A program made the position numbers and the translations under genes. A stretch of DNA of 33,123 bases from Bacillota bacterium (GTDB lineage: Bacteria; Bacillota; Proteinivoracia; UBA4975), in the NCBI GenBank assembly GCA_012727415.1, contig JAAYHI010000134.1:1-33123 (forward strand), given 5' to 3'. This document shows positions 15,384 to 23,365 of this stretch, one piece after another. The first letter of the stretch is position 1, and every line of letters begins with the position of its first letter. Under the pieces are notes generated by a model. The model worked only from the letters and a program-made list of their open reading frames with translations, was not told the DNA's origin and did no database searches.

Positions 15384-16499
15384 TTATTCCGCAGTAACGC
15401 TCTCAACAATAAAGACCCGAACCTTTCTCCTTCCATAGTACCAAGCGACCCAATGGTTGTCAAACAAAATATCAATGCGGTTGCCTTTTATTGCGCTGCC
15501 GGTATCCGCAGCAAGGGCAAAGCCATCTGTAATAATGCGGCCATGCCTGGTGGTAACGCCTCCACCCTTGAAACTCAGATAGCAGAGAGTTCCCAGGGGG
15601 ATTACCTTGGGATCAACGGCAATGATGTAAGGATTGTTCCGGGAGCCGTCCCCGGCTTTGGCTTTACGTCCTGTGGCGGTATAGCCTGTGGCTTTGCCTG
15701 TACATTGGGAGTATCCCCTTGCGTCAACGGGACAGCCTGTGCCTTCCACGCCGGAACAATAGGCAGTACTTTGCACGTCCAGGACACGGCTGATGCCAAT
15801 TTTAAGCCCCCCCCGGCTTATCGAGGATATGGTGCCGTACTCCACAATCTTGTCCTGGGCAGCGACAACAAGCTCACTGCTGATGACCTTGCGCTCCACC
15901 AATTGATTGTCATGATACACTGCTTTGATGTTATTCACCTGCCGGCCATTAATTCCGGATTGGACAAGGCGCTCCTGTCCGCGATACAGAGAATCATTGG
16001 CAACCCTGATAACTGCATAGGGCAGTGTAACTGCTTCCTGAATGTGCTCTGAACTGACCCGAACCAGGGTTATTTCGCTGCCAGCCGCTGTGCTCTCCAC
16101 TGGGGGAGTAATTATATCTTGCTCTTGCCAGCTAAGACCTGCCCCCAACAATACATCTGCCACCTTGGGGCCAACAGACCAAATTTCTGTGCGCATCCCG
16201 TCATGGTTGATTACATAAGGTTGAGCATGTACAACCGCAATCGCTGCCATCCGCTTAAGCTTATTCTCTCTGGGTGGGTAGACATAGTCTTCTTCCCTTA
16301 GCTCCAGGCCGATTTCTTCAAGGACTTCTTCAACGCTTTCTGCTAAAGTAACACATCGGTAAGTTTCCCCGTTGACATACACTGTTGCCCACTTAAAGTT
16401 TGATAGGTACAAAATGGCTGTTCCTGTCATCATCAACATCAGAATGACAAAGGCCGTCACCTTGAAAAATTTCGGGCTGGAGGTGAAATACCGTACCAT
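15384..16499 (-). CDS. YabE-like cell-wall protein with DUF348, G5 and 3D domains
   Basis: The 371-residue protein has one N-terminal membrane anchor or uncleaved signal (about residues 13-33), two DUF348 ubiquitin-like repeats (about 36-90 and 92-145), a G5 domain (about 150-230) and a C-terminal 3D domain (about 260-371) with AVDPKVIPLG and AADTGSAIKGNRIDI, which carry the conserved aspartates. The 3D domain is related to lytic transglycosylases such as MltA and to the Sps/Rpf resuscitation factors, so a peptidoglycan-hydrolase role outside the membrane is likely. It resembles B. subtilis YabE and lies at the same locus. An unusual Cys-containing insert lies between STAYC and GYTATGRKAKAG. 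A good sigma-A promoter precedes it. Confidence 0.92.
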   Translation of the reverse strand: MVRYFTSSPKFFKVTAFVILMLMMTGTAILYLSNFKWATVYVNGETYRCVTLAESVEEVLEEIGLELREEDYVYPPRENKLKRMAAIAVVHAQPYVINHDGMRTEIWSVGPKVADVLLGAGLSWQEQDIITPPVESTAAGSEITLVRVSSEHIQEAVTLPYAVIRVANDSLYRGQERLVQSGINGRQVNNIKAVYHDNQLVERKVISSELVVAAQDKIVEYGTISSISRGGLKIGISRVLDVQSTAYCSGVEGTGCPVDARGYSQCTGKATGYTATGRKAKAGDGSRNNPYIIAVDPKVIPLGTLCYLSFKGGGVTTRHGRIITDGFALAADTGSAIKGNRIDILFDNHWVAWYYGRRKVRVFIVESVTAE

Positions 16500-16537
16500 T
16501 ATTTAACCTCCCTGTGCCTGCGAATTAGATTCGCTCC

Positions 16538-16566
16538 ATTTTAACCACTTAAGAAATATTTGTCAA
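16538..16566 (-). promoter_or_regulatory. Sigma-A promoter of the yabE-like gene
   Basis: On the minus strand TTGACA (16561-16566) and TAAAAT (16538-16543) are 17 bases apart in the 110-base gap downstream of tatD. Confidence 0.72.
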
Positions 16567-16609
16567 ACAGGCATGTCCCTGGGCAATAGTATTGACACAA
16601 TCAGGTAAT

Positions 16610-17386
16610 TTATTCAGTGATATTAAACAAACTTTTAGCATTCTGTGTACATGCCGCTATTAATTGATCAGCGTCAATGCCTCGCAGGCGAGCTATTTCC
16701 GCTGCAATGAGCGGCAGGTAGCCCGGTTGATTGGTCTTGCCCCGGTGGGGGTGGGGAGTGAGATAGGGGCAATCTGTTTCCAGCACAAGCCTGTCCAGGG
16801 GAACGCTGGCCGCCACCTCCTTGGGACGCCGGGCATTGGTGAATGTCACTGGTCCCCCCAAGCCGACACAAAGGTTTAAATCAATACATTTGCTCATGGT
16901 CTCCGTTGAGCCCGAAAAACTGTGCATTACCCCGCCACGGGGCAAAGGCCCTACAGCAGCCAATATTGACAGGGTGTCTGCCACGGCCTCCCGCTGATGG
17001 ATGACAACGGGCAACCCCAGCTGGCAAGCCAGCTCCAGTTGGAGCATAAAAGCCTCCCGCTGTGTCTTCCGGGGCGAAAAGTCATAATGATAGTCCAGGC
17101 CAATCTCACCTATGGCAACCACTCGGGGATCTGCAGCAAGTTCTTTCAACAACTGCAGGCATTCCTTGTCCAAATCCTTGGCAGAATGAGGATGAAATCC
17201 CACTGCCGCCCAGATATTGGTATGCTCACGGGCCAAAGACACCGAAGCAATACTTGATTCTCTGTTATGGCCAATGTTAATCATTTTAGTGACATTATTT
17301 TCAGCGGCGAAAGCCAATACCTGATCCAGTTGACTGCTCAGGCGCCTGTCGTCGAGATGAACATGGGTGTCGATTAATTCAGGCAT
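16610..17386 (-). CDS. TatD family metal-dependent hydrolase (DNase)
   Basis: TatD-family proteins are TIM-barrel hydrolases with two metal ions; several have 3'-5' DNase activity. The 258-residue protein has all the ligand motifs: DTHVHLDD at the N-terminus, GEIGLDYH, the VIHQREA His, MHSFSG, and LETDCPYLTP with the conserved Asp. It corresponds to YabD of B. subtilis. The ATG follows AGGGAG by 9 bases and overlaps the end of the MetRS-like gene by 13 bases, so the two are almost certainly coupled. Confidence 0.95.
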   Translation of the reverse strand: MPELIDTHVHLDDRRLSSQLDQVLAFAAENNVTKMINIGHNRESSIASVSLAREHTNIWAAVGFHPHSAKDLDKECLQLLKELAADPRVVAIGEIGLDYHYDFSPRKTQREAFMLQLELACQLGLPVVIHQREAVADTLSILAAVGPLPRGGVMHSFSGSTETMSKCIDLNLCVGLGGPVTFTNARRPKEVAASVPLDRLVLETDCPYLTPHPHRGKTNQPGYLPLIAAEIARLRGIDADQLIAACTQNAKSLFNITE

Positions 17387-19110
17387 GAAATTTCGCTCCC
17401 TTCGGGGATATCATCGGCGATAAAAACCGGCCTTCGTTGCCCTGTTTCTGTTGCAAGTACCAGGATCTCTCCTTCATTTTTGAGACCTTCAGTTTCGGTG
17501 GGCATGAGATTGGACAATAGCACTACTTTTTTGCCCTCCAGCGATTCTGGCGGACTTGACCTGGCAACAGGTGCAAACACAGAATAGCGCTGCCGGCCGT
17601 CGTAGAGAATTAAATGCAACAGTTCCTCATATTCTGCAACCGCTTCGGCTGAAAGCACCCTGGCCACAACCATGTTGATGCGGGCCAATTCCTCCCGGTG
17701 GATTAAATCCCGGTAGGGACCAATCCCCCCGTACCCCGGAATTATTCTGGGGAATAACACCGACTGGGGGGTGACCTTGCTGTCGACGGGCAATAATCCC
17801 CACTGCCCCAGCGAACTCCAGGCACCAAGCTCGGCAATTCCCTCTATCCCCAGCTGCTCCATAATCCTTTGGGCAGTCTCGGGCATAATGGGCTTCAGAG
17901 AAACGGCAATGAAGCGCAGGGATTCACATATGTTATACAGCACTGTATTTAAGCGCTCTTGCTGATCTCCGTCAGCGGCCAGTTGCCAGGGAGCAGTGGA
18001 GACAATGAATCTGTTGGTGACTCCAATTAAGTTTTTTATGGCCTTAATGGCCTGGGGCAGCTCCTGAGACTTGATATGCTTTTCCACTTTTCCGGGGGTA
18101 TCCAGGGCGCGTTCTCTCAGTTCCAAATCGGCATTTTGCCTTGTGAGAATATTGGGCGCAGGCACCATCCCCCCGGCAAAGTGGACAACCAGGGAAATGA
18201 CCCTGGTCACCAAGTTGCCTAACTCATTGGCCAAGTCATGGTTTATGCGTTGAATGATTTGGTCCTCTGAGTAGATGTTTTCTGAGGTGGCAGCTTTTGC
18301 AGCCAGCAACAAGTACCTGATGCTGTCCCGACCGTAATTTTGGGCCAGCAACAGAGGGCTGACCTCCTGCTGGTTCTGGTCCAGGAGCTTAATCCCGCTG
18401 TGGCAAACAAACCCGCCGGGTTGAGGCAGATTAAGTGCAAGCAGCACACCGCACCAATAATACATGTCGCTGAGGGATTCTCTGGGGAAGAAGAAATATG
18501 TATTAGGCCACAGGCGTTGAAAGCCCCCGTCGTCTACAGAATAACCGCTGCCTGTAAGAACACTGGCCAATTCACTAAACCCGTCCACAGGCAATAATTC
18601 TTGTTTGTCCCTGGAAACCTTAATGGCAAGAAGATAATCCTCAGCAGGCATATTGCTGAAGCAGTTCAGGATATAGCCCTGCTGAAATTTTGGAAGCACC
18701 ACATTCTCGCTGCTTATGAGTGCGATGATTTTTTCGCTGTATTTCTGAATGCGTAAATAATAGCCCTCCCTTTCAGCGGAAATGATATTGCCTCCGCATT
18801 TATTGCATTGCTGGGATTGGGAGCCAGGGTATCCACAGCCTTGACAAATTGCAAAAAGGCTTGTACGCTTATATACAGCCCCGGCTTGTTGCAGGCGAGT
18901 TAGCAGGAGGGAAACCCCGCTTTCATTTTCGGCGCAGCCCTCTGCAAAACCTATATTAAAAACCCTTGCAAACTCAGCAGGGGCAAGATACAGGTTGACA
19001 TCCCACCCCAACAAGTCATGGAGCCTGGCCAAGGCGTCGGCAGGAAGCTGCTGCCACTCACTATTGGGGCCTCCTGGCAGGACCCAAATATTGGCCTGCT
19101 TTTTCGGCAC
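17374..19110 (-). CDS. Methionyl-tRNA synthetase paralogue lacking HIGH and KMSKS motifs
   Basis: This 578-residue protein sits exactly where B. subtilis has metS and aligns along the full length of bacterial MetRS, yet the active site is degraded. HIGH is replaced by GPNS (residues 14-17), the GTDEHG segment by APAEFA, the VWxDA segment is lost, and KMSKS is replaced by KLLDQ (241-245). In contrast the zinc knuckle is kept (C89, C92, C102, C105), as is the anticodon-binding domain: LGNLVTR at 297-303 keeps the Asn and Arg, and TAPW keeps W375, the equivalents of E. coli N391, R395 and W461. A C-terminal OB-fold tRNA-binding domain (about 475-578) is also present, with LEGKKVVLLSNL. The GTG start follows AAGGAGG. 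It probably binds tRNA but cannot make methionyl-adenylate. Its role is unknown. Confidence 0.85.
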   Translation of the reverse strand: MPKKQANIWVLPGGPNSEWQQLPADALARLHDLLGWDVNLYLAPAEFARVFNIGFAEGCAENESGVSLLLTRLQQAGAVYKRTSLFAICQGCGYPGSQSQQCNKCGGNIISAEREGYYLRIQKYSEKIIALISSENVVLPKFQQGYILNCFSNMPAEDYLLAIKVSRDKQELLPVDGFSELASVLTGSGYSVDDGGFQRLWPNTYFFFPRESLSDMYYWCGVLLALNLPQPGGFVCHSGIKLLDQNQQEVSPLLLAQNYGRDSIRYLLLAAKAATSENIYSEDQIIQRINHDLANELGNLVTRVISLVVHFAGGMVPAPNILTRQNADLELRERALDTPGKVEKHIKSQELPQAIKAIKNLIGVTNRFIVSTAPWQLAADGDQQERLNTVLYNICESLRFIAVSLKPIMPETAQRIMEQLGIEGIAELGAWSSLGQWGLLPVDSKVTPQSVLFPRIIPGYGGIGPYRDLIHREELARINMVVARVLSAEAVAEYEELLHLILYDGRQRYSVFAPVARSSPPESLEGKKVVLLSNLMPTETEGLKNEGEILVLATETGQRRPVFIADDIPEGSEISCLN

Positions 19111-19140
19111 TTTTTTTCCTCCTTTTTTACTTAAAATCTA

Positions 19141-19169
19141 TTGACTATCATGGAAGTAATTGGTATACT
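19141..19169 (+). promoter_or_regulatory. Sigma-A promoter of abrB
   Basis: TTGACT (19141-19146) and TATACT (19164-19169) are separated by 17 bases. The leader to the ATG is about 35 bases and carries the AAGGAAGGGG ribosome-binding site. Confidence 0.85.
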
Positions 19170-19210
19170 CTTAATGTATCATATATTTAATAAAGGAAGG
19201 GGATTAAAAA

Positions 19211-19456
19211 ATGAAATCCACAGGAATTGTACGCAAAGTAGACGAACTAGGCCGTGTTGTCCTACCCATTGAACTACGCCGCACTCTGGACATTAACCTA
19301 AAAGACTCCTTGGAGATCTATGTTGACGGTGAGAAGATTATCCTGAAGAAATACACCCCGGCCTGCATCTTCTGCGATGAAGCCGACGGCATTGTCTATT
19401 TTAAGGGGAAAAACATCTGCCCCAATTGCCTGAAGGAAATGCAAAATCTCGACTAA
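19211..19456 (+). CDS. abrB: AbrB family transition-state regulator
   Basis: AbrB is a DNA-binding regulator that represses post-exponential and sporulation genes during growth. Residues 1-52 are a near-perfect AbrB swapped-hairpin domain: MKSTGIVRKVDELGRVVLP, IELRRTLDI, then LEIYVDGEKIILKKY. The C-terminus differs from B. subtilis AbrB: it has two CxxC pairs (CIFC and CPNC) around a GIVYFKGKN stretch and so is probably a small zinc-binding module, as in many clostridial AbrB proteins. At 81 residues it is shorter than the Bacillus protein. It is transcribed opposite to its neighbours from its own promoter, and its terminator overlaps the 3' end of rsmI. Confidence 0.96.
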   Translation: MKSTGIVRKVDELGRVVLPIELRRTLDINLKDSLEIYVDGEKIILKKYTPACIFCDEADGIVYFKGKNICPNCLKEMQNLD

Positions 19457-19482
19457 AGGACACTCAGGTGTCCTTTTTTTTT
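19457..19482 (+). terminator. Terminator of abrB
   Basis: AGGACAC, loop TCAG, GTGTCCT is followed by nine T, starting right after the abrB stop codon. On the other strand the same bases encode the last residues (KKKDT) and stop codon of rsmI. Confidence 0.92.
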
Positions 19483-20300
19483 ATGAGCAGCTGATATATT
19501 TCCCGGCGAGGAACTCCCGTTTCCCCGCTGATTTTGTCTGCGGCATCCCTGACGGACATACCTTCTCCCAGGAACTGTTGCGCCAAGGTCAGCACGTCCC
19601 GTTCCGCCGGAGTAAATCTTTCCTGACCGGGGCCAAGGACAACGGTATATTCTCCCCGCTCTAAGTTTTCAGCCTCTACCTGCGCCAATAAATCCTCTGC
19701 CCTTCCCCGCAACAACTGCTGGTGAACCTTGGTCAGTTCTCTGGCCAGCATGATTTCCCTGTCCGGCATGTGCTTGCCAAAGGCGCCCAGAAGGGCGACA
19801 ATCCTGCGCGGTGACTCATAAAGCACAACGGGATGTTGGACGGCCGCCAATGCCGCAACGGCATTGTCAAGCCCTTTCCGCGGCAAAAAACCCTTAAAAG
19901 TAAAAGAGGCCAGGGGAAACCCACTGGCGGACAGAGCTGTAACAGCCGCACAGGGGCCGGGGAGGGGATCTACTTCAATCCCCTGGTCAATGCAGGCCTT
20001 TATTAAGACCTGCCCGGGATCAGATATTGCAGGGGTACCGGCATCGCTTATAAGGGCAATGTTCTTGCCTGCCAGCATGGCAGACACCAGTTTTTCTGTC
20101 TGTTTCGGGCTGCTGTGCTGGTGAAAACTGGTGACGGGGGTGCGGATTTCGTAGTGAGCCAACAGTTTCCTTGTATGCCTGGTGTCTTCGGCAGCTATCA
20201 AATCCGCTTCCTTCAGTACTCTGACAGCCCTGAAAGTGAAATCTTCCAGGTTGCCTATGGGGCTGGGACAGATGTACAATTTGCCTTTAATTTTTACCAT
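19464..20300 (-). CDS. rsmI: 16S rRNA 2'-O-ribose C1402 methyltransferase
   Basis: RsmI methylates the 2'-OH of C1402 in the decoding centre of 16S rRNA. The 278-residue protein has the family signatures SPIGNLEDFTFRAVRVL, AAEDTRHTRKLL, SDAGTPAISDPG and PGPCAAVTALSASG. The ATG overlaps the end of the upstream methyltransferase gene by 14 bases and lies directly after GGGGAG, an unusually short spacing, so translational coupling is likely. The stop codon falls inside the abrB terminator hairpin. It corresponds to yabC in B. subtilis. Confidence 0.96.
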   Translation of the reverse strand: MVKIKGKLYICPSPIGNLEDFTFRAVRVLKEADLIAAEDTRHTRKLLAHYEIRTPVTSFHQHSSPKQTEKLVSAMLAGKNIALISDAGTPAISDPGQVLIKACIDQGIEVDPLPGPCAAVTALSASGFPLASFTFKGFLPRKGLDNAVAALAAVQHPVVLYESPRRIVALLGAFGKHMPDREIMLARELTKVHQQLLRGRAEDLLAQVEAENLERGEYTVVLGPGQERFTPAERDVLTLAQQFLGEGMSVRDAADKISGETGVPRREIYQLLIKKKDT

Positions 20301-20970
20301 CTCCCCTGAGAATTAATGGGGCCAATGTCCTCAGGCCCGGCTTCGCTCCTTTTTCTGCCTCCACCAGCACCATGTTGGCCTCCAGGCCCGGTCGGGGGTG
20401 AACGAACTGCAGCCGCTTTGGTTCCATACCATTTTCCCGGAAGAGGCAAAAAATATCCCCCAGGCGTTGAGGGCGGTGAACCAGTGCTGCCTTGCCCCCA
20501 TACCGCACCAGCCAGGCAAAAGCTTTTATCACATCTTCCAGTTGGCAGCACAATTCATGGCGGGCGATGGCAACAGACTTGTTTGCATTGATCAGGGAAC
20601 CGGTGACAGGCATATAGGGCGGGTTGCAAGTAGCCAGGTCAAAGGACTCCGGGGAGAAGAGCTCATGCACATTGCGGATGTCGCCCTGAATCACCTCAAT
20701 CGTCCCCTCCAAATTATTGAGTCTGATTGAGCGCTGACACAATTCCACCAGCTCCGGCTGCAATTCCAGGGCGGCGATATACTTGAGTTTCTTTCGCGCA
20801 GACAATAACAGGGGAATAGCACCTGTCCCCGAGCCTAAATCGATAACCCTGTCCTGGGAGTAGAGGCTGGCAAATTTGCAAAGAAGGGCTGTATCGGTCC
20901 CCAGGGCAAACATATCTCCGCGCTGAATGAGCTTAAGTCCGTCGCCAATGTCATCAATGCGCTCTGTCAT
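20287..20970 (-). CDS. tRNA1(Val) adenine-N6-methyltransferase-like protein (YabB/TrmN6)
   Basis: This 227-residue class I SAM-dependent methyltransferase has the SAM loop VIDLGSGTGAIPLLL near residue 48 and the N6-adenine catalytic motif NPPYM (ATCNPPYMP), as in TrmN6, which modifies A37 of tRNA1(Val). The ATG chosen overlaps the yabA stop codon as ATGA; a start ten codons upstream lies within yabA and lacks a ribosome-binding site. It corresponds to yabB and keeps the order ricT-yabA-yabB-rsmI. The exact target in this organism is inferred from family and position. Confidence 0.92.
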   Translation of the reverse strand: MTERIDDIGDGLKLIQRGDMFALGTDTALLCKFASLYSQDRVIDLGSGTGAIPLLLSARKKLKYIAALELQPELVELCQRSIRLNNLEGTIEVIQGDIRNVHELFSPESFDLATCNPPYMPVTGSLINANKSVAIARHELCCQLEDVIKAFAWLVRYGGKAALVHRPQRLGDIFCLFRENGMEPKRLQFVHPRPGLEANMVLVEAEKGAKPGLRTLAPLILRGDGKN

Positions 20971-21260
20971 TTTTTCAGCAAAGAGATGCAAAACAAACAA
21001 TCCCCTTCAGTGCGCAGATTGCCGTATTGCATGTGACAAATGTGAAATCCTTCATAATATAGTCTGGCCAGGGCGTCCTGGCCCTCTTTATGGGCAAAGG
21101 GAGAGTCAGGTTTTCCCGGCAGCTGTTCCCGCAGCCACTTATTTTCTTTTTCAAGGCGTTGATTTTCCAGACGCAGATTTTCACATTCCTTTTTCAGCTG
21201 GTTAAGGGCTATATAAAATTGTTCCAGGGAATCCTCAATCGCTCTTACAATTTCTTCCAC
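20967..21260 (-). CDS. yabA: Replication initiation control protein YabA
   Basis: YabA binds DnaA and the DnaN clamp and limits replication initiation in Firmicutes. The 97-residue protein has an N-terminal coiled coil (about residues 12-46, rich in Leu, Glu and Lys) and a C-terminal zinc module with H73, C75, C88 and C91 (FHICH and GDCLFC). The start is a GTG 7 bases after GGAGGG; an earlier in-frame GTG would overlap that site. The first 26 bases overlap the end of ricT, and the stop codon overlaps the next gene as ATGA. Confidence 0.94.
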   Translation of the reverse strand: MEEIVRAIEDSLEQFYIALNQLKKECENLRLENQRLEKENKWLREQLPGKPDSPFAHKEGQDALARLYYEGFHICHMQYGNLRTEGDCLFCISLLKK

Positions 21261-22071
21261 AATCGTTCCCTCCAGCACATGTCTTCACAGGCACTTCGAT
21301 GGTGCCGCCATCATCGGAGAGCTGGACACTGACAGTTTTTTTGAGCACGTTGACTTCCACAACTTTCCCGGGGCCCTGAGAAGTGTCAATAATGTCACCT
21401 ATATGAGGCATGCATTTTTTCGCGTCGTGATAATGCTCAGATTCATAGCGGAGGCAACACATTAAGCGGCCACATAAACCGGATATCTTGGCGGGATTAA
21501 GGGAAAGGTTTTGATCTTTCGCCATCCTGATGGATACAGGTTCAAATTCGTTGAGAAATGTTGCGCAGCATAAAGTGCGACCGCAACTGCCAAGCCCGCC
21601 CAGCATTTTCGCTTCGTCCCGCACTCCAATTTGGCGCAGTTCAATGCGGGTTTTAAAGATTGCCGCCAAATCCTTGACCAAGTTGCGAAAGTCAATGCGG
21701 CCGTCAGCAGTAAAGTAAAAAATTACTTTGGAATTATCAAAGGTGTACTCCGCGTCGACGAGACGCATGGCCAAGCCGTGGCTTTCTATCTTTTCAGCAC
21801 AGATTGCCAGGGCTTTTTTGGACTTATCAAGATTTTCTTCCACCTTGCGCAAGTCCCCTTCAGTAGCTATCCTCACAACCCGCTTCAAAGGAAGAACTAC
21901 TTGATCACCCGGCACCTGCTTTGGCGGGACAACAACTCTGCCAAATTCGACTCCCCTGACAGTCTCGACAATAACCGGAGTGCCCTCAGTCAGCTCCAGT
22001 TGCTCCGGGTTGAAATAATATATTTTACCGGCATCCTTAAAGCGGATGCCAACTACATTATACATTTCCAT
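21235..22071 (-). CDS. ricT: PSP1 domain regulatory protein RicT (YaaT)
   Basis: RicT (YaaT) forms a complex with RicA and RicF in B. subtilis that carries FeS clusters, promotes RNase Y-dependent mRNA maturation and stimulates the sporulation phosphorelay. The 278-residue protein has the PSP1 core with GVEFGRVV near the N-terminus and the cysteine-rich stretch GSCGRTLCCATFL to GLCGRLMCCLRYE. The ATG at 22071 follows GGGAGG with 7 bases between; an upstream in-frame start lies inside holB. It overlaps yabA by 26 bases. Confidence 0.95.
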   Translation of the reverse strand: MEMYNVVGIRFKDAGKIYYFNPEQLELTEGTPVIVETVRGVEFGRVVVPPKQVPGDQVVLPLKRVVRIATEGDLRKVEENLDKSKKALAICAEKIESHGLAMRLVDAEYTFDNSKVIFYFTADGRIDFRNLVKDLAAIFKTRIELRQIGVRDEAKMLGGLGSCGRTLCCATFLNEFEPVSIRMAKDQNLSLNPAKISGLCGRLMCCLRYESEHYHDAKKCMPHIGDIIDTSQGPGKVVEVNVLKKTVSVQLSDDGGTIEVPVKTCAGGNDCGRNCKSD

Positions 22072-22073
22072 AT

Positions 22074-23033
22074 CTAAACCTCCCACATCTTCAAGGCCAG
22101 GCAATCAAAGACCAGGCGAGGGTTGCACCTCGTCTGTAAATACTCCCGGACCGCCGCACAATAGTCCAGCAAGGCAATGCACTTGTCCGCCGGACAATTG
22201 CGCATACAAGCATCTAAATAGCTTTGTAAATCTCTGTTTACCGGAATATAGTCAGGGTTAATCTGGGACAGCAACATATCCCGCAACCAGGACTCCAGCA
22301 AATCTAAGGCTTCCTCAGGCTGAACCTGCCAATTGTCGGAGGATTGCAGGGGATTCCTGCGCCGGGCAAGGATTTCTTGTATCTCTGTGGCCATTTGTTG
22401 CCGCCTAAGCCAAAAGTCCTCATCTTCGAGAAGTTTCAAGGCGCGGCCCAGCACTCCCTGGGAAAAACCTGCCAGGAACCAAGACCGCTGCTGGGGGACA
22501 TTGCGTTTCTCTAGGGCATGGGAAATAACCTCTCTGGACAAGGGCGCCAATGTATACACCTGACTGCGAGAAACCAAAGTCGGCAGCACATTGTCCGCAC
22601 TGTCAGCAGTAAGGATACAAACAGAAGCTTGAGGGGGATCCTCAAGGATTTTCAGCAAACTGTTGCCAGCCTCCACTGTGAGATTTTGACAATCTTCCAA
22701 CAGGGCTACTTTGTAAGCCGCAGTGTTAGGGGGAGCAGCAAGAAATTCTTTTAATTGACGGGCATGTTCCAACTTTACACTGCCTTCAGAGGCAATGTGC
22801 AGGTAATCAGGGTGAATGCCCCGGGCCAGCATTGTACAGTTTGGACAGAGTTGGCACGAGTCTGGACAAAACAGCCTTTGGACGACAAAGCCAGCCAGGG
22901 ATTTTTTGCCGCTGCCGGCAGGCCCAGCAAATAGCAGGGTGTGGGCAAACCTGCCTGTACTGATCCCCCGCAACAATGCCCCAACGATGCGCTCATTGCC
23001 CAAAAAACCCTCAGGGTTGTTAAACTTGCTCAA
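22074..23033 (-). CDS. holB: DNA polymerase III subunit delta'
   Basis: Delta' is the stator of the clamp loader that places the DnaN ring on primed DNA. The 319-residue protein shows the AAA+ Walker A-like GPAGSGKKSL, a zinc module (CPDSCQLCPNC), LLEDCQNLTVEAGNSLLKILEDPP, and the SRSQ sensor region. The start is set at a TTG placed inside the end of darA (14-base overlap), with GGAGAGG just upstream. No ATG or GTG lies near the conserved N-terminus, and farther starts would add hydrophobic residues unlike the family. Confidence 0.93.
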   Translation of the reverse strand: MSKFNNPEGFLGNERIVGALLRGISTGRFAHTLLFAGPAGSGKKSLAGFVVQRLFCPDSCQLCPNCTMLARGIHPDYLHIASEGSVKLEHARQLKEFLAAPPNTAAYKVALLEDCQNLTVEAGNSLLKILEDPPQASVCILTADSADNVLPTLVSRSQVYTLAPLSREVISHALEKRNVPQQRSWFLAGFSQGVLGRALKLLEDEDFWLRRQQMATEIQEILARRRNPLQSSDNWQVQPEEALDLLESWLRDMLLSQINPDYIPVNRDLQSYLDACMRNCPADKCIALLDYCAAVREYLQTRCNPRLVFDCLALKMWEV

Positions 23034-23352
23034 ACCTCTCCACATCCACAACAAATATGGTGGCACCACCAACCACAACTTCAACAGGATAGGGAACATA
23101 GGACTCAATGGCCCCGCCTATTGGGGACATAGTGGTTACAATTTTTTCTCTGGACTGGCAGACGGTGCGAATAACGGATACAACATCGTCAACCTGCTCC
23201 TGAGTTACCCCAATAAGCATTGTCGTGTTTCCGGCTTTAAGGAACCCGCCTGTACTGGCGAGTTTGGTTGCCCGGTAACCCTTGTCCACCAGACTCTCCA
23301 TTAGTTTAACACTGTCTTTATCTTGAATGACGGCAATTACCAGCTTGTTCAT
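23020..23352 (-). CDS. darA: Cyclic di-AMP receptor DarA (PstA)
   Basis: DarA is a trimeric PII-like protein that binds cyclic di-AMP; its downstream partner is not established. The 110-residue protein matches the family: MNKLVIAVIQDKD, then LVDKGYRATKLASTGGFLKAGNTTMLIG, which forms the ligand pocket, and VGGATIFVVDV at the end. The ATG at 23352 lies 7 bases after AGGAG. The gene sits between tmk and holB, the position of yaaQ in B. subtilis; yaaR is absent here. Confidence 0.95.
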   Translation of the reverse strand: MNKLVIAVIQDKDSVKLMESLVDKGYRATKLASTGGFLKAGNTTMLIGVTQEQVDDVVSVIRTVCQSREKIVTTMSPIGGAIESYVPYPVEVVVGGATIFVVDVERFEQV

Positions 23353-23365
23353 CCCCGCACTCCTC

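Noticed and set aside
19111..19210. T-box leader upstream of the MetRS-like gene
   Set aside because: Only 100 bases separate it from abrB, with no specifier stem, T-box sequence or terminator; no good minus-strand promoter was found either.
20316..20591. Plus-strand open frames opposite the methyltransferase and other minus-strand genes
   Set aside because: They mirror high-GC codons of the true genes, have low-complexity translations rich in Pro, Arg, Ser and Gly, and lack ribosome-binding sites.
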